Assembly (NCBI GenBank): GCA_049700195.1
Contig: JBNAVY010000068.1
Span: 1 to 8,152, forward strand
From: JBNAVY01 sp049700195
GTDB taxonomy: Bacteria; Bacillota; Thermoanaerobacteria; Thermoanaerobacterales; Thermoanaerobacteraceae
Direction of reading: 5' to 3'
DNA: 8,152 nucleotides
The notes under the pieces are model-generated. The model was not told where the DNA came from. It ran no database searches and saw only the letters and a program-made list of their open reading frames with translations. How positions within the stretch are numbered: the first letter of the stretch is position 1; each line of letters begins with the position of its first letter. Shown here piece after piece: positions 1 through 5,900 of this stretch. A program made the translations under genes and the position numbers.

Positions 1-255
1 AATAGAATATTTTAAAATTAAGAATATGACTAAAGCAAAAAATAAAAATATATCAACTCTAAAGCTTATTTTAGTTATGTTATCCAAAGAAAATAATCCT
101 AATTTATTATTTTGTATATTATAATCATAGTACTCTAAAAATTTGAAGGGTAATCCTAACCCATGTTTAAAGTTTGAATAATCTTTAAATTTATCAAAAA
201 ATATTGTTGACAAAGTGATAACTATACTAATAATTAATAATTTAAAATTTTTCAT
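1..255 (-). CDS. Partial small membrane protein, unknown function
   Basis: An open frame starts with ATG at 255 and stays open for 85 codons to the left edge. Its 3' end is outside the window. The start is supported by GAGGTG seven bases upstream. The N-terminus (MKNFKLLIISIVITLSTIFF) is a hydrophobic signal anchor or signal peptide. A polar, aromatic-rich middle follows, and a second hydrophobic stretch lies at about residues 68-82. Two membrane segments with a loop of about 45 residues outside the cell would fit. No motif I recognise is present. It lies downstream of the 477-926 gene on the same strand, separated by two hairpins, so it probably has its own promoter. Confidence 0.6.
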   Translation of the reverse strand, partial: MKNFKLLIISIVITLSTIFFDKFKDYSNFKHGLGLPFKFLEYYDYNIQNNKLGLFSLDNITKISFRVDIFLFFALVIFLILKYSI

Positions 256-350
256 TATACCTCACCTCTCGTTTGCCTTTAATCAAGTACAAATTGTAAT
301 GAAACTGTACAACTAAGCGGTATTTTTTAATTTATAGACACGCTAAAATA

Positions 351-393
351 ATAAAGAAGGAAGTAGAATCATTGTTAAAACTCCCTTCTTTAT
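351..393 (-). terminator. Hairpin, possible terminator
   Basis: A perfect 10-bp stem (ATAAAGAAGG at 351-360 with CCTTCTTTAT at 384-393) encloses a 23-nt loop. On the minus strand it is followed by the T-rich ATTATTTTAG. The long loop and interrupted T-run make it weaker than the hairpin at 424-459. It could be a backup terminator for the 477-926 gene or a processing site. Confidence 0.4.
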
Positions 394-423
394 ATAAAAA
401 TTGTAATATATCTAAATAAAAGG

Positions 424-459
424 TAAAATAGCATGATGAGCAAAGACTTAGCTATTTTA
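424..459 (-). terminator. Rho-independent terminator of the 477-926 gene
   Basis: Nine paired bases (TAAAATAGC with GCTATTTTA) flank an 18-nt loop, 18 bases after the stop codon of the 477-926 gene. Downstream on the minus strand comes CCTTTTATTTAG. The stem is AT-rich, so strength is uncertain. Confidence 0.5.
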
Positions 460-476
460 AATAAACCAAATAGTTG

Positions 477-926
477 TCAGACCTCAATTCTTTTTATCAA
501 CTCAAAAAGTTTCTCCTGGCTTTCTTTGTCATTTGGATTTTCAAGTAAATTTTTTAAAAGTTCACCTAACTCATATCTATTTTCCTTAATTTTGTCCAAC
601 CATTTTGGTGCACCCCAAAACATATTGTTCAATTCTGTAAATACTTCTGATGCAAGTAAATGATTTTTATAAAATCCATTAACTTTACATGCTAATGATA
701 AAGCATACACGGAGCCGGTTGTAGAACTAAAAATCACCAAATCTTTTACGCTTCCATTAAATTCTTTGATATTTTGACTTAAAAAGCGCAATTCACTTAA
801 AAAATAATCGTTAATACTATCCATTTGAGCTTGATACTTTTGGATTGTATTGTATTGATATACATTTAAAATCAATGAAGTTATTAAAATTAAAAAAATA
901 ATCCACGATCTAATATTCTTTTTCAA
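477..926 (-). CDS. Membrane-anchored protein, unknown function
   Basis: 149 residues. I do not recognise the family. The start is TTG, chosen because AAGGGG lies about nine bases upstream and no in-frame ATG precedes the hydrophobic segment. Residues about 8-22 (WIIFLILITSLILNV) form one membrane helix after a basic KKNIR, giving an N-in anchor. The remaining ~125 residues should lie outside the cell. They look helical: an aromatic and glutamine-rich stretch at 24-45, then NIKEFNGSVKDL, then a Lys/Glu-rich C-terminal third (about 110-149). One cysteine is present (position 80). The 99-bp gap from the upstream 1026-1661 gene, another single-pass protein, would allow co-transcription, but no function follows from the context. 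Confidence 0.75.
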   Translation of the reverse strand: MKKNIRSWIIFLILITSLILNVYQYNTIQKYQAQMDSINDYFLSELRFLSQNIKEFNGSVKDLVIFSSTTGSVYALSLACKVNGFYKNHLLASEVFTELNNMFWGAPKWLDKIKENRYELGELLKNLLENPNDKESQEKLFELIKRIEV

Positions 927-1025
927 CTTTGAATCCCCTTTTATATTTAACTATTATTACTTTAATTTCTACTTATTTCTATCAAATTTCATTTTTATTA
1001 AGTAGCAAATTTTATTCATCTATTT

Positions 1026-1661
1026 TCAATATATCTTCACCTCAGCATTTTCTAAAAGCAAATATTCTTCCCCATCCTTCCACTTAATTATGAGTTTTAT
1101 AGGCTTTTTAATGGCTTCCAAAATTTTTTCCCTATCTTTTACATCAATTTGATTTATATTTGGCAACCAGGTAAACCGACTAATTTCTGTCATATAATCC
1201 ATCTTCTCATTATTCTTCACATTTAAATCTATTTTTTGATTATTTAGAGTACCGAAATATAATAACCCAGACATTATATATGGCTCCAATCCTTCGTCAA
1301 CAAATGCTTGTGCTTTAAAGTCTTTTATAACTTTACTGCTAATATTTTCTATTATTATCTTATACTGTAAAGAAGTATATTTATTGGACTCTTGAGCTTC
1401 TTTTGCATTTTTAGCCCATTCAGAAGTTTCATTGCCAGAAAATTGATATTTCTTTCCTACCTCAATTAGAGTATAAATTTTAAAATTCTTACTTTGTGTA
1501 GAATAATTCAAATCAGGAGCTTTATTAGTATTGTATAAAAATGGATGGTTTCTATTGTAATTATAATAATCATAACCTATCAATGCTACTACAACAAAAA
1601 GAACTATTAAGCCCCAAAATAACGCACGTTTAAAATTTTTACCACCATTATTTTCTCCCAT
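1026..1661 (-). CDS. Single-pass membrane protein with extracellular domain, unknown function
   Basis: 211 residues. Not recognised. A short basic N-terminus (MGENNGGKNFKR) precedes one membrane helix at about residues 13-30. An extracytoplasmic domain of about 180 residues follows, with alternating hydrophobic strands (FKIYTLIEVG, YKIIIENIS, IKLIIKW), suggesting a beta-sandwich. The ATG at 1661 is the first usable start. AGGAGG lies 14 bases upstream, a rather long spacing. Immediately upstream is the five-unit 11-bp repeat promoter at 1701-1766, which also stands in front of the sigma-2-like gene at 7199-7393, so this gene is probably controlled by the same response regulator. No clear terminator follows. 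Confidence 0.75.
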   Translation of the reverse strand: MGENNGGKNFKRALFWGLIVLFVVVALIGYDYYNYNRNHPFLYNTNKAPDLNYSTQSKNFKIYTLIEVGKKYQFSGNETSEWAKNAKEAQESNKYTSLQYKIIIENISSKVIKDFKAQAFVDEGLEPYIMSGLLYFGTLNNQKIDLNVKNNEKMDYMTEISRFTWLPNINQIDVKDREKILEAIKKPIKLIIKWKDGEEYLLLENAEVKIY

Positions 1662-1670
1662 TTTTCTAAA

Positions 1671-1767
1671 TTTGCCCTCCTTACCTCTCCCTTTTTTCCC
1701 ATTATACCTCTTTAAATGTTAAAATTTATTAAGAAATTCTTAAATTTTGGTTACAAATTGGTTACAA
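1671..1767. repeat. Promoter repeat, copy A (partner at 7452-7548)
   Basis: About 97 bp are directly repeated 5,781 bp to the right, with high identity from TTTG at 1671 through the paired GGTTACA boxes to 1767. Similarity stops on both sides: the left flank here is the 5' end of the 1026-1661 gene, the right flank is a terminator. The repeat therefore covers a promoter and 5' leader only, as if a regulatory cassette had been copied in front of a second gene. Confidence 0.85.
1701..1766 (-). promoter_or_regulatory. Promoter with five 11-bp direct repeat units
   Basis: Read on the minus strand from 1766, five consecutive 11-bp blocks each begin with a related hexamer: TGTAAC, TGTAAC, TTTAAG, CTTAAT and TTAACA. 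They occupy 1766-1756, 1755-1745, 1744-1734, 1733-1723 and 1722-1712. Five bases later comes a perfect -10 box TATAAT (1706-1701). No good -35 hexamer sits 16-18 bases upstream of it, as expected for an activated promoter. Eleven-bp direct repeats, including TTAACA-like boxes, are typical of OmpR/PhoB/PhoP-family response regulator sites. The regulator itself is not in the window. Confidence 0.65.
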
Positions 1768-1777
1768 TTTAAAATGT

Positions 1778-1825
1778 AAAAAACAGTTCACTTTATATGC
1801 TTTTTCGGATTAAGTGAACTGTTTT
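1778..1825 (-). terminator. Rho-independent terminator of the lipoprotein gene
   Basis: A perfect 14-bp stem (1780-1793 with 1812-1825, core ACAGTTCACTT) encloses an 18-nt loop. On the minus strand it is followed by six Ts (1783-1778, overlapping the stem base). It lies about 40 bases after the stop of the 1864-3003 gene and insulates that gene from the promoter at 1701-1766. Confidence 0.85.
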
Positions 1826-1863
1826 CTAATTTTAATAAACTGTACATAGATTATGCTATTATA

Positions 1864-3003
1864 TTATTCTATTGTTTCTAAATTCGGAAAATACATCAAA
1901 TCTGCATTAAATTCTTTGTGCAGTTTTTTATCTTTTACATCAATCGAACATGCAACTTTTTTATCAGGACCAATTACATCCCACATACCATTGCTCTTAG
2001 GATGTATTGCACCTAATAGCTTATTATTTTTAAGCGCACATATTAAAGGCTCTACATTTGTATCCGTACTTATAGGAAGGCTTAAAATCAACACATCTTT
2101 ATATTTCCCAACAGGCTTTATATCTTTGGAATAGTCTGGCTTAAAGTTTCCTTCTTTAACGATACTTCTACATTCTTTCACAACGTTATCAAGTAAAGTT
2201 ACATTTTTTCCCTTAAGATCGACTTCACATAAAGTTTTGAAACATTGAATATAGTATTTAGAACCTATAAGCATTGTATTATAAGGACTAGGTGTATAAA
2301 CAACACCACCTTCAGGAAGTTTTACCTCTTCCCAGCTTATCTTGTTTATGTTATCTACATTGCACTTGGCAATATAAATATTTGTATGTGTATCAAAGGG
2401 ATAACTAAAGATAAATGTTATATCGCCTGTTTTTCTGTCATAATCTATAAAGCAAGGATAGTTATATTCACCTACTGTTATGTCATTGCCTTTGTCATCT
2501 TTTGTTTTATATAGAAATGATACATCATTTTCCGCTACATCGCTGTTATTGTGCAAATATAATGTATAGCTTTTAACTTTTTTGATTGGTTTAGGATTGT
2601 TATCCAAATTTCTTTTAGCTATAATGTCTTTGCCGTATACCGTATTCATATCATTGCTTTTAACAATCTCTGCTTTATCTTTATATTCATGTGTTGGATA
2701 AGAAGTTTTACTTAATACTATCCTATTATCTCCATCCCAAAATACCGGGGTGAGAAAAATCCTATCTTCAGAAACATAGACCGTCTCTTCAGTTAAATTT
2801 ACTTTAGCATTATTTAAATCCCAATAACATAATCTTGCTGCATATTTATTGTCTGACTCATTTGTATATACAAAAAAAGGTATTTTTATCTTTTCAACGC
2901 CGCTCTTAGGGCTTTTATTTTCTGTAACTTTTGTATTGTCTGTAATATAACAACCTGTAGCAATAAATATAAGTGCAAAGACCATTAAGAAAAACTTTTT
3001 CAT
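1864..3003 (-). CDS. Lipoprotein, unknown function
   Basis: 379 residues from the ATG at 3003. An in-frame frame extends further upstream (to 3081), but the lipoprotein signal shows that 3003 is the real start: MKKFFLMVFALIFIATGC is a textbook type II signal peptide, with lipobox IATG-C and acylated Cys18. A GGGGG-containing purine tract lies about 11 bases upstream. The mature protein has repeated Tyr/Trp-rich strand patterns (LCYWDLNNAKVNLT, PCFIDYDRKTGDITFIFSYP, YYIQCFKTLCEVDLKGKNVT), each ending in a short D-x-K/N-G/A turn. This resembles a beta-propeller in which each blade reports and compares a value, but no family is recognised. It should be anchored to the outer face of the membrane. 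It follows the secreted amidase gene, separated by a hairpin at 3036-3070, and ends at a strong terminator. Confidence 0.8.
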   Translation of the reverse strand: MKKFFLMVFALIFIATGCYITDNTKVTENKSPKSGVEKIKIPFFVYTNESDNKYAARLCYWDLNNAKVNLTEETVYVSEDRIFLTPVFWDGDNRIVLSKTSYPTHEYKDKAEIVKSNDMNTVYGKDIIAKRNLDNNPKPIKKVKSYTLYLHNNSDVAENDVSFLYKTKDDKGNDITVGEYNYPCFIDYDRKTGDITFIFSYPFDTHTNIYIAKCNVDNINKISWEEVKLPEGGVVYTPSPYNTMLIGSKYYIQCFKTLCEVDLKGKNVTLLDNVVKECRSIVKEGNFKPDYSKDIKPVGKYKDVLILSLPISTDTNVEPLICALKNNKLLGAIHPKSNGMWDVIGPDKKVACSIDVKDKKLHKEFNADLMYFPNLETIE

Positions 3004-3035
3004 AAAGGCCAAAACCCCCTTCTTTAAAAATTTAT

Positions 3036-3070
3036 TATAAAGAAGAAGCTTATGTTGCTTCTTCTTTATA
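3036..3070 (-). terminator. Strong hairpin between amidase and lipoprotein genes
   Basis: A 14-bp perfect stem (3036-3049 with 3057-3070, core AAAGAAGAAGC) has a 7-nt loop. It lies 20 bases after the amidase stop. Downstream on the minus strand is ATAAATTTTTAAAG, a delayed T-run. It therefore probably terminates the amidase transcript at least partly. Partial read-through into the lipoprotein gene is possible, since no separate clear promoter is seen between them. Confidence 0.65.
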
Positions 3071-3090
3071 TAAATTAACACTCATTAACC

Positions 3091-4275
3091 TTAATTCCAC
3101 AGAACATAATATTCATAACCTGATATATTTGAGTAATTTACTTGATTCCTATCATTTGTATGCCCACTAAATTGTCTTATTATTGTATCATTTTTAACAA
3201 TCATAACAACATGAGAAGTAGATGTGTAAAGAACTCCTCCAGCCGATGCAGATGTATAATTTGATGCTTTCCAGTATCCCTTACCAACCATATATCTTTT
3301 TAGTGCATCTGTATTTACCCATGCTAATGTCGTCTGTGCGGCAGTACCTCTATGCCAAGTACTATCCGCCACAGTACTATCCATCGGAATGCCACCTGCA
3401 TGTAAAGCCTGTGATATAAAATCAGCACAATCATTATGACATAACTCAGAATAATATGGATACACATCATTGTTCCATGTATTTCTAGCTTGCAGTATGC
3501 CGCAGGACGTTCCATGATCATAGCATGATGTAGCATTTATAGACCATTTATTGGCATAGTCTCTTGCAGTAATCCTGTCATATGAAGCATAAAGTGCAGG
3601 TGAATATTCCTCTCCCTGTGAATTTAAAATCTGTTGCATATCATGTATGCCCTCTTCCTCTATTTTTTCTGACGATTTAGGAAGCAGATCCTGTATTGGA
3701 ACCATAGTATCAATATTCTCTGCCATTATGTTTATTGAATCTTGAATAATCTGGTTGTTTTTTACCTCAGCAGTAACTGTAAGGAAAAAATTATTGTCAT
3801 CAGCTTTATTTATATACTGACTTAGATCATTAAATCTAAACTCCAATTCTTTAGAAGCTCTTGACAATTGATCTTTTTTTAGGCTATTTTTATTTGCTTC
3901 AAAAAGAGCGCTTTTCATTTTATCATTAGATTCATATTTAAAATTATTTAGATTAACCTCTTTAAGCATTCCCTTGACATATGGAAGGTCCTCAACTCTT
4001 TTTGATTTTAAAGTCGTATTCATAGTTACAAAAAGATTTGCCTCAATTTTTGAATCAGTAACTTTTAAGTCATTAAATTTAACTTGAATGCTGTTAATTG
4101 TGTAAAACTTTCCGAATCCATTAGTCAACACATTTTTTACTTTCTGTTCAATTTCATTTTTATGAGCATTTATATAATCCATTTTAGCATATGTAACAGA
4201 TGTATAAGCTGTGGTCACTAATGAGAACATCAACAAAGCAAGCAATATCCATTTTGCCATTTTTAATACTTTCAT
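3091..4275 (-). CDS. Secreted amidase-domain protein (Amidase_6 type)
   Basis: 394 residues from the ATG at 4275. The frame is open to a GTG at 4338, but 4275 is preferred: it gives a clean Sec signal peptide (basic MKVLKMAK, hydrophobic 9-24, likely cleavage after VTYA at 30) and has AGGAG seven bases upstream. Residues about 31-225 form a Lys/Glu-rich N-terminal domain of unknown type. Residues about 230-394 match the Amidase_6 putative amidase domain, a papain-like fold: DYANKWSI at 239-246, NDCADFISQALHAGGIPM with catalytic Cys283, SHVVMIV with His355, and GHTND at 371-375. Usual family sequences read DCTNF where this has DCADF. Such domains cut amide bonds, probably in cell-wall peptides; the substrate here is not known. 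The gene lies just downstream of the broken sigma-like cassette. Confidence 0.85.
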   Translation of the reverse strand: MKVLKMAKWILLALLMFSLVTTAYTSVTYAKMDYINAHKNEIEQKVKNVLTNGFGKFYTINSIQVKFNDLKVTDSKIEANLFVTMNTTLKSKRVEDLPYVKGMLKEVNLNNFKYESNDKMKSALFEANKNSLKKDQLSRASKELEFRFNDLSQYINKADDNNFFLTVTAEVKNNQIIQDSINIMAENIDTMVPIQDLLPKSSEKIEEEGIHDMQQILNSQGEEYSPALYASYDRITARDYANKWSINATSCYDHGTSCGILQARNTWNNDVYPYYSELCHNDCADFISQALHAGGIPMDSTVADSTWHRGTAAQTTLAWVNTDALKRYMVGKGYWKASNYTSASAGGVLYTSTSHVVMIVKNDTIIRQFSGHTNDRNQVNYSNISGYEYYVLWN

Positions 4276-4292
4276 ATTCCTTCTCCTCTCTT

Positions 4293-4325
4293 TTATATTG
4301 TGTAATACCATAAATTTATAAACAT
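4293..4325 (-). other. Possible ten-codon leader peptide before the amidase gene
   Basis: An excellent ribosome site, GGGAGGTG, lies four bases before an ATG that opens the ten-residue frame MFINLWYYTI, ending 17 bases before the amidase start. It may be translationally coupled to the amidase gene, or be the remnant of a removed gene. The aromatic content (Trp, two Tyr) recalls attenuation leaders, but no alternative hairpins are evident. Confidence 0.3.
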
Positions 4326-4344
4326 TTTCACCTCCCACTTTTTT

Positions 4345-4412
4345 ATTTCCTCCCTCTATCTATATAAAAGCCAAAATTCCTAAAAAATATTCCATAATTC
4401 AAAATTTATTTT
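4345..4412 (-). promoter_or_regulatory. Conserved 3' flank of the sigma cassette, candidate promoter
   Basis: This non-coding stretch is almost identical to 7126-7198. On the minus strand it contains the AT-rich TTTTATATAGATAG, with TATATA as a possible -10, then a perfect GAGGGAGGAAAT ribosome site. Its conservation next to two different downstream genes suggests a promoter that belongs to the cassette, perhaps recognised by the cassette's own sigma-like product. No -35 hexamer of the usual kind is present. Recent duplication alone could also explain the identity. Confidence 0.3.
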
Positions 4413-4613
4413 TCATTTTATCTCAAAATTCTTTACTGCTCTTATTATAATCTCGATTAAATCCTGCCTTAACTCTTTTTTTATTTCTTCATCTACATCT
4501 TTTACACTATCCATTATTAAGGGATCAAAGCGCCTTATTATTCCCTCTATAGCTTCTTTATCTCCCTGTTTTGCTTTCAGAATAATTTCAAAAAGCCTTC
4601 CACGCTCTTCTAA
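4413..4613 (-). pseudogene. Sigma-region-2-like (HTH_16) gene lacking a start codon
   Basis: 66 codons remain open, reading LEERGRLFEIILKAKQGDKE and ending RAVKNFEIK. The sequence is a close paralogue of the 7199-7393 product. The pattern LKAKxGDxEAI...F-P-LI...VDEE...DLIEIIIRAV fits the small region-2-like/HTH_16 proteins. Where the paralogue has ATGG, this copy has TAG after loss of one base, so the first codon becomes TTA. An in-frame TAA precedes it and no ATG, GTG or TTG is available near the N-terminus. It is therefore probably untranslatable, although the rest is intact, indicating recent inactivation. Its end FEIK matches the family better than the shortened C-terminus of the other copy. 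Confidence 0.75.
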
Positions 4614-4622
4614 GTTTTAAAC

Positions 4623-4787
4623 TTATTTTGTAAATTTTGCTAATTTTTGAAGAGCTTTTTTCTTCTTTTTACTTACATAGGACTGCGTTTTATTGAGCAT
4701 TGATGCAATTTCTTTTTAAGATACGCCTTCTACAATATTTAGCATTAATACCTCAAATTCCTCTAGTTCAAGTAATTCTTTATATTT
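4623..4787 (-). pseudogene. Truncated sigma-70 region 4-like gene with internal stop
   Basis: The translation runs YKELLELEEFEVLMLNIVEG, VS, stop (TAA at 4716-4718), KEIASMLNKTQSYVSKKK, KKALQKLAKFTK, end. The ELxEFEVLMLNIVEG / KEIASMLNKTQSYVSKKKKKALQKL pattern is the helix-turn-helix of sigma region 4 (recognition helix around TQSYVSKKKKKA). The N-terminal part is missing: an in-frame TAA at 4790-4788 abuts foreign, GC-richer DNA. The stop codon falls where the HTH begins, so no functional product is expected. It lies ten bases upstream of the sigma-2-like pseudogene. That order, region-4 protein then region-2 protein, is found in Tn916-type elements (orf7-orf8) and recalls the split sigma SigO/RsoA of Bacillus subtilis. 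Confidence 0.7.
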
Positions 4788-4789
4788 TT

Positions 4790-4950
4790 ATTTTACACTA
4801 AACACACGGTGTCAAGGACGGGCAAAAGCCCGGCATAGCATATATTTGACACCATGGGGCGGAAAGCAGTACAATGAATTGAACAGTGATGATAAAAAAC
4901 GTTCATATTCCAACAACTAACCAAGGGGATTTTACACAAAAATTTAGACT
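4790..4950 (+). mobile_element. Probable insertion-sequence scar, family uncertain
   Basis: This block is clearly GC-richer than its surroundings. It holds an 8-bp inverted repeat GGTGTCAA (4808-4815) / TTGACACC (4846-4853), a nested CGGGC-AAAA-GCCCG hairpin (4819-4832), and two direct copies of ATTTTACAC (4790-4798, 4929-4937), each followed by A-rich sequence. The second copy with its TTGACC recalls the ends of IS256-type elements, from memory only. A short plus-strand frame ending at 4920 (PWGGKQYNELNSDDKKRSYS) could be the tail of a transposase. The block begins exactly where the sigma-4-like gene is cut off. Confidence 0.4.
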
Positions 4951-5189
4951 TGACCATTGTTGTACCTCATTATAGTGAATTAATGATTCAACTTTTTAAT
5001 GAGTATTTTATGATACCTGATAAAATCAATGTTGATATTGTTATTAACAATAAACGTTTATTTACTGGTAGGCTAAGATACATTCCTGATCCAAAGTTTA
5101 AATTTGAACTATACAAAAAAGCCTCTTTAACATATTTACAATTATCTAGCAAAAATCTTACGGGAAATACACATTTCGTTTTATATTAA
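4950..5189 (+). CDS. Doubtful ORF, possibly a gene remnant
   Basis: 79 codons from a TTG at 4950 with no credible ribosome site. The same frame is open further upstream without any start to a TAA near 4892. The residues look protein-like (ELMIQLFNEYFMIPDKINVD, then FTGRLRYIPDPKFKFELYKK) but match no family I recognise. It lies immediately after the mobile-element-like scar, so it may be a 3' fragment of a gene whose front was lost, or a chance ORF. Its 3' end overlaps the convergent 5158-5718 gene by 32 bp. Confidence 0.3.
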   Translation: MTIVVPHYSELMIQLFNEYFMIPDKINVDIVINNKRLFTGRLRYIPDPKFKFELYKKASLTYLQLSSKNLTGNTHFVLY

Positions 5190-5718
5190 TTTTATTACTA
5201 TTTATTTCTACAGAATTATTATCTAATTTTTTTATTGTTATATCATACATATGATACTTCTTATATAAATTTTTGACAAGCAAAACACCTTTTATGACTT
5301 CTTTTTCCTGCCTAACAGTTATTCCAAAATCTGTTGTTGCACCGAAATTTGATCTATAAACCACAATGGAACTTGATTCAAATCCAATATTATGAATCGG
5401 CATAAACGCCTCATTTACATTAAGAGTAATAGTGGCAAATAAAATAATGGCTGCAATTGTTGTAATTATCACTATTAATATTATTGAAATCACACTATTC
5501 ACTATCTTTGCAGAAATATGTTTAAATCTAAAGCCATTTATTAACAATATCAAAGGTATTATCTGAATACACAAAGAAAAAATATCATTTAATTTTAAAG
5601 ACTTAAATCTTATAAAAGGATAAAAGTAATCTAAATTCAATATCCATAAAATATAAATAGCCAAAAGAACTATATGGATAATATATTTGTTATTTCGAAT
5701 TAAATTATTCACTAACAT
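5158..5718 (-). CDS. Three-helix membrane protein, DUF5412-like tail; possible immunity protein
   Basis: About 186 residues. Starts at TTG 5724, ATG 5718 and GTG 5712 are all possible. GGTGAT at the ATG would serve the GTG at 5712 well, so that start is a real alternative. Three hydrophobic segments lie at about residues 12-29, 44-60 and 70-95. A C-terminal domain of about 85 residues follows. Its pattern (SSIVVYRSNFGATTDFGITV, then LVKNLYKKYHMYDITIKKLD, then NNSVEINSNKINIKRNVY) resembles, from memory, the DUF5412 family of Bacillus/clostridial proteins, which share the GATTD motif and the WLDNxTVxINGxKL-like ending. The gene follows the exported Ntox44 gene on the same strand (182 bp apart), a position often held by immunity genes. 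That role is an inference. Confidence 0.65.
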   Translation of the reverse strand: MLVNNLIRNNKYIIHIVLLAIYILWILNLDYFYPFIRFKSLKLNDIFSLCIQIIPLILLINGFRFKHISAKIVNSVISIILIVIITTIAAIILFATITLNVNEAFMPIHNIGFESSSIVVYRSNFGATTDFGITVRQEKEVIKGVLLVKNLYKKYHMYDITIKKLDNNSVEINSNKINIKRNVYFP

Positions 5719-5772
5719 CACCAATCTTTTTATTTTGTTTACAAATAAAACATAAAACCAAGTAATATATTA

Positions 5773-5804
5773 CACTAGATATTTAAAATACAATTGTTCT
5801 AGTG
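5773..5804 (-). promoter_or_regulatory. Inverted repeat upstream of the membrane-protein gene, operator-like
   Basis: CACTAGA (5773-5779) and TCTAGTG (5798-5804) are perfect 7-bp arms 18 bases apart. On the minus strand the region between and after them holds TTGTAT and TAATAT/TATATT boxes that could form a promoter, although no spacing of 17 gives a good -10. The arms could bind a dimeric repressor. Some read-through from the toxin gene is possible because no terminator is evident between the two genes. Confidence 0.3.
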
Positions 5805-5900
5805 CAACATATTTCTTTTAAAAAACTTTTACTTTGAAGGTTTTAAAATCCTACTTTTTAATTGATAATAAAATTAAATACTATCTATATAAACCTATAT

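Larger units (their letters stand above)
4342..4675. repeat. Sigma-cassette direct repeat, copy 1 (partner at 7123-7448)
   Basis: About 330 bp recur in the same orientation 2,781 bp to the right, at over 90% identity by eye. The repeat covers a 70-bp non-coding 3' flank (4342-4412, about two mismatches), the whole sigma-2-like gene (4413-4613) and the last ~17 codons of the sigma-4-like gene. Identity fades beyond about 4675. Spacing is changed only by one-base indels. Confidence 0.9.

Noticed and set aside
433..663. Plus-strand ORF opposite the 477-926 gene
   Set aside because: Its start lies in the loop of the terminator hairpin and its composition (Ser/Phe/Leu-rich) is that of an antisense shadow of a Lys/Glu-rich gene.
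963..1005. Inverted repeat CTACTTA/TAAGTAG after the 1026-1661 gene as a terminator
   Set aside because: Only seven AT-rich pairs around a loop of more than 20 bases, with no T-run.
1676..1711. GAGG-TATA-ATG read as ribosome site plus start codon of a leader peptide (also at 7482-7492)
   Set aside because: The four-base spacing is short, the two resulting peptides diverge after a few codons, and the upstream 11-bp array makes better sense if TATAAT is the -10 box.
2245..2514. Plus-strand ORF inside the lipoprotein gene, hydrophobic
   Set aside because: Antisense shadow with no ribosome site. The lipoprotein on the other strand has a start signal, lipobox and terminator.
3324..3536. Alternative-frame ORF inside the amidase domain
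   Set aside because: It overlaps the catalytic Cys region of the amidase in another frame, and no start signal is present.
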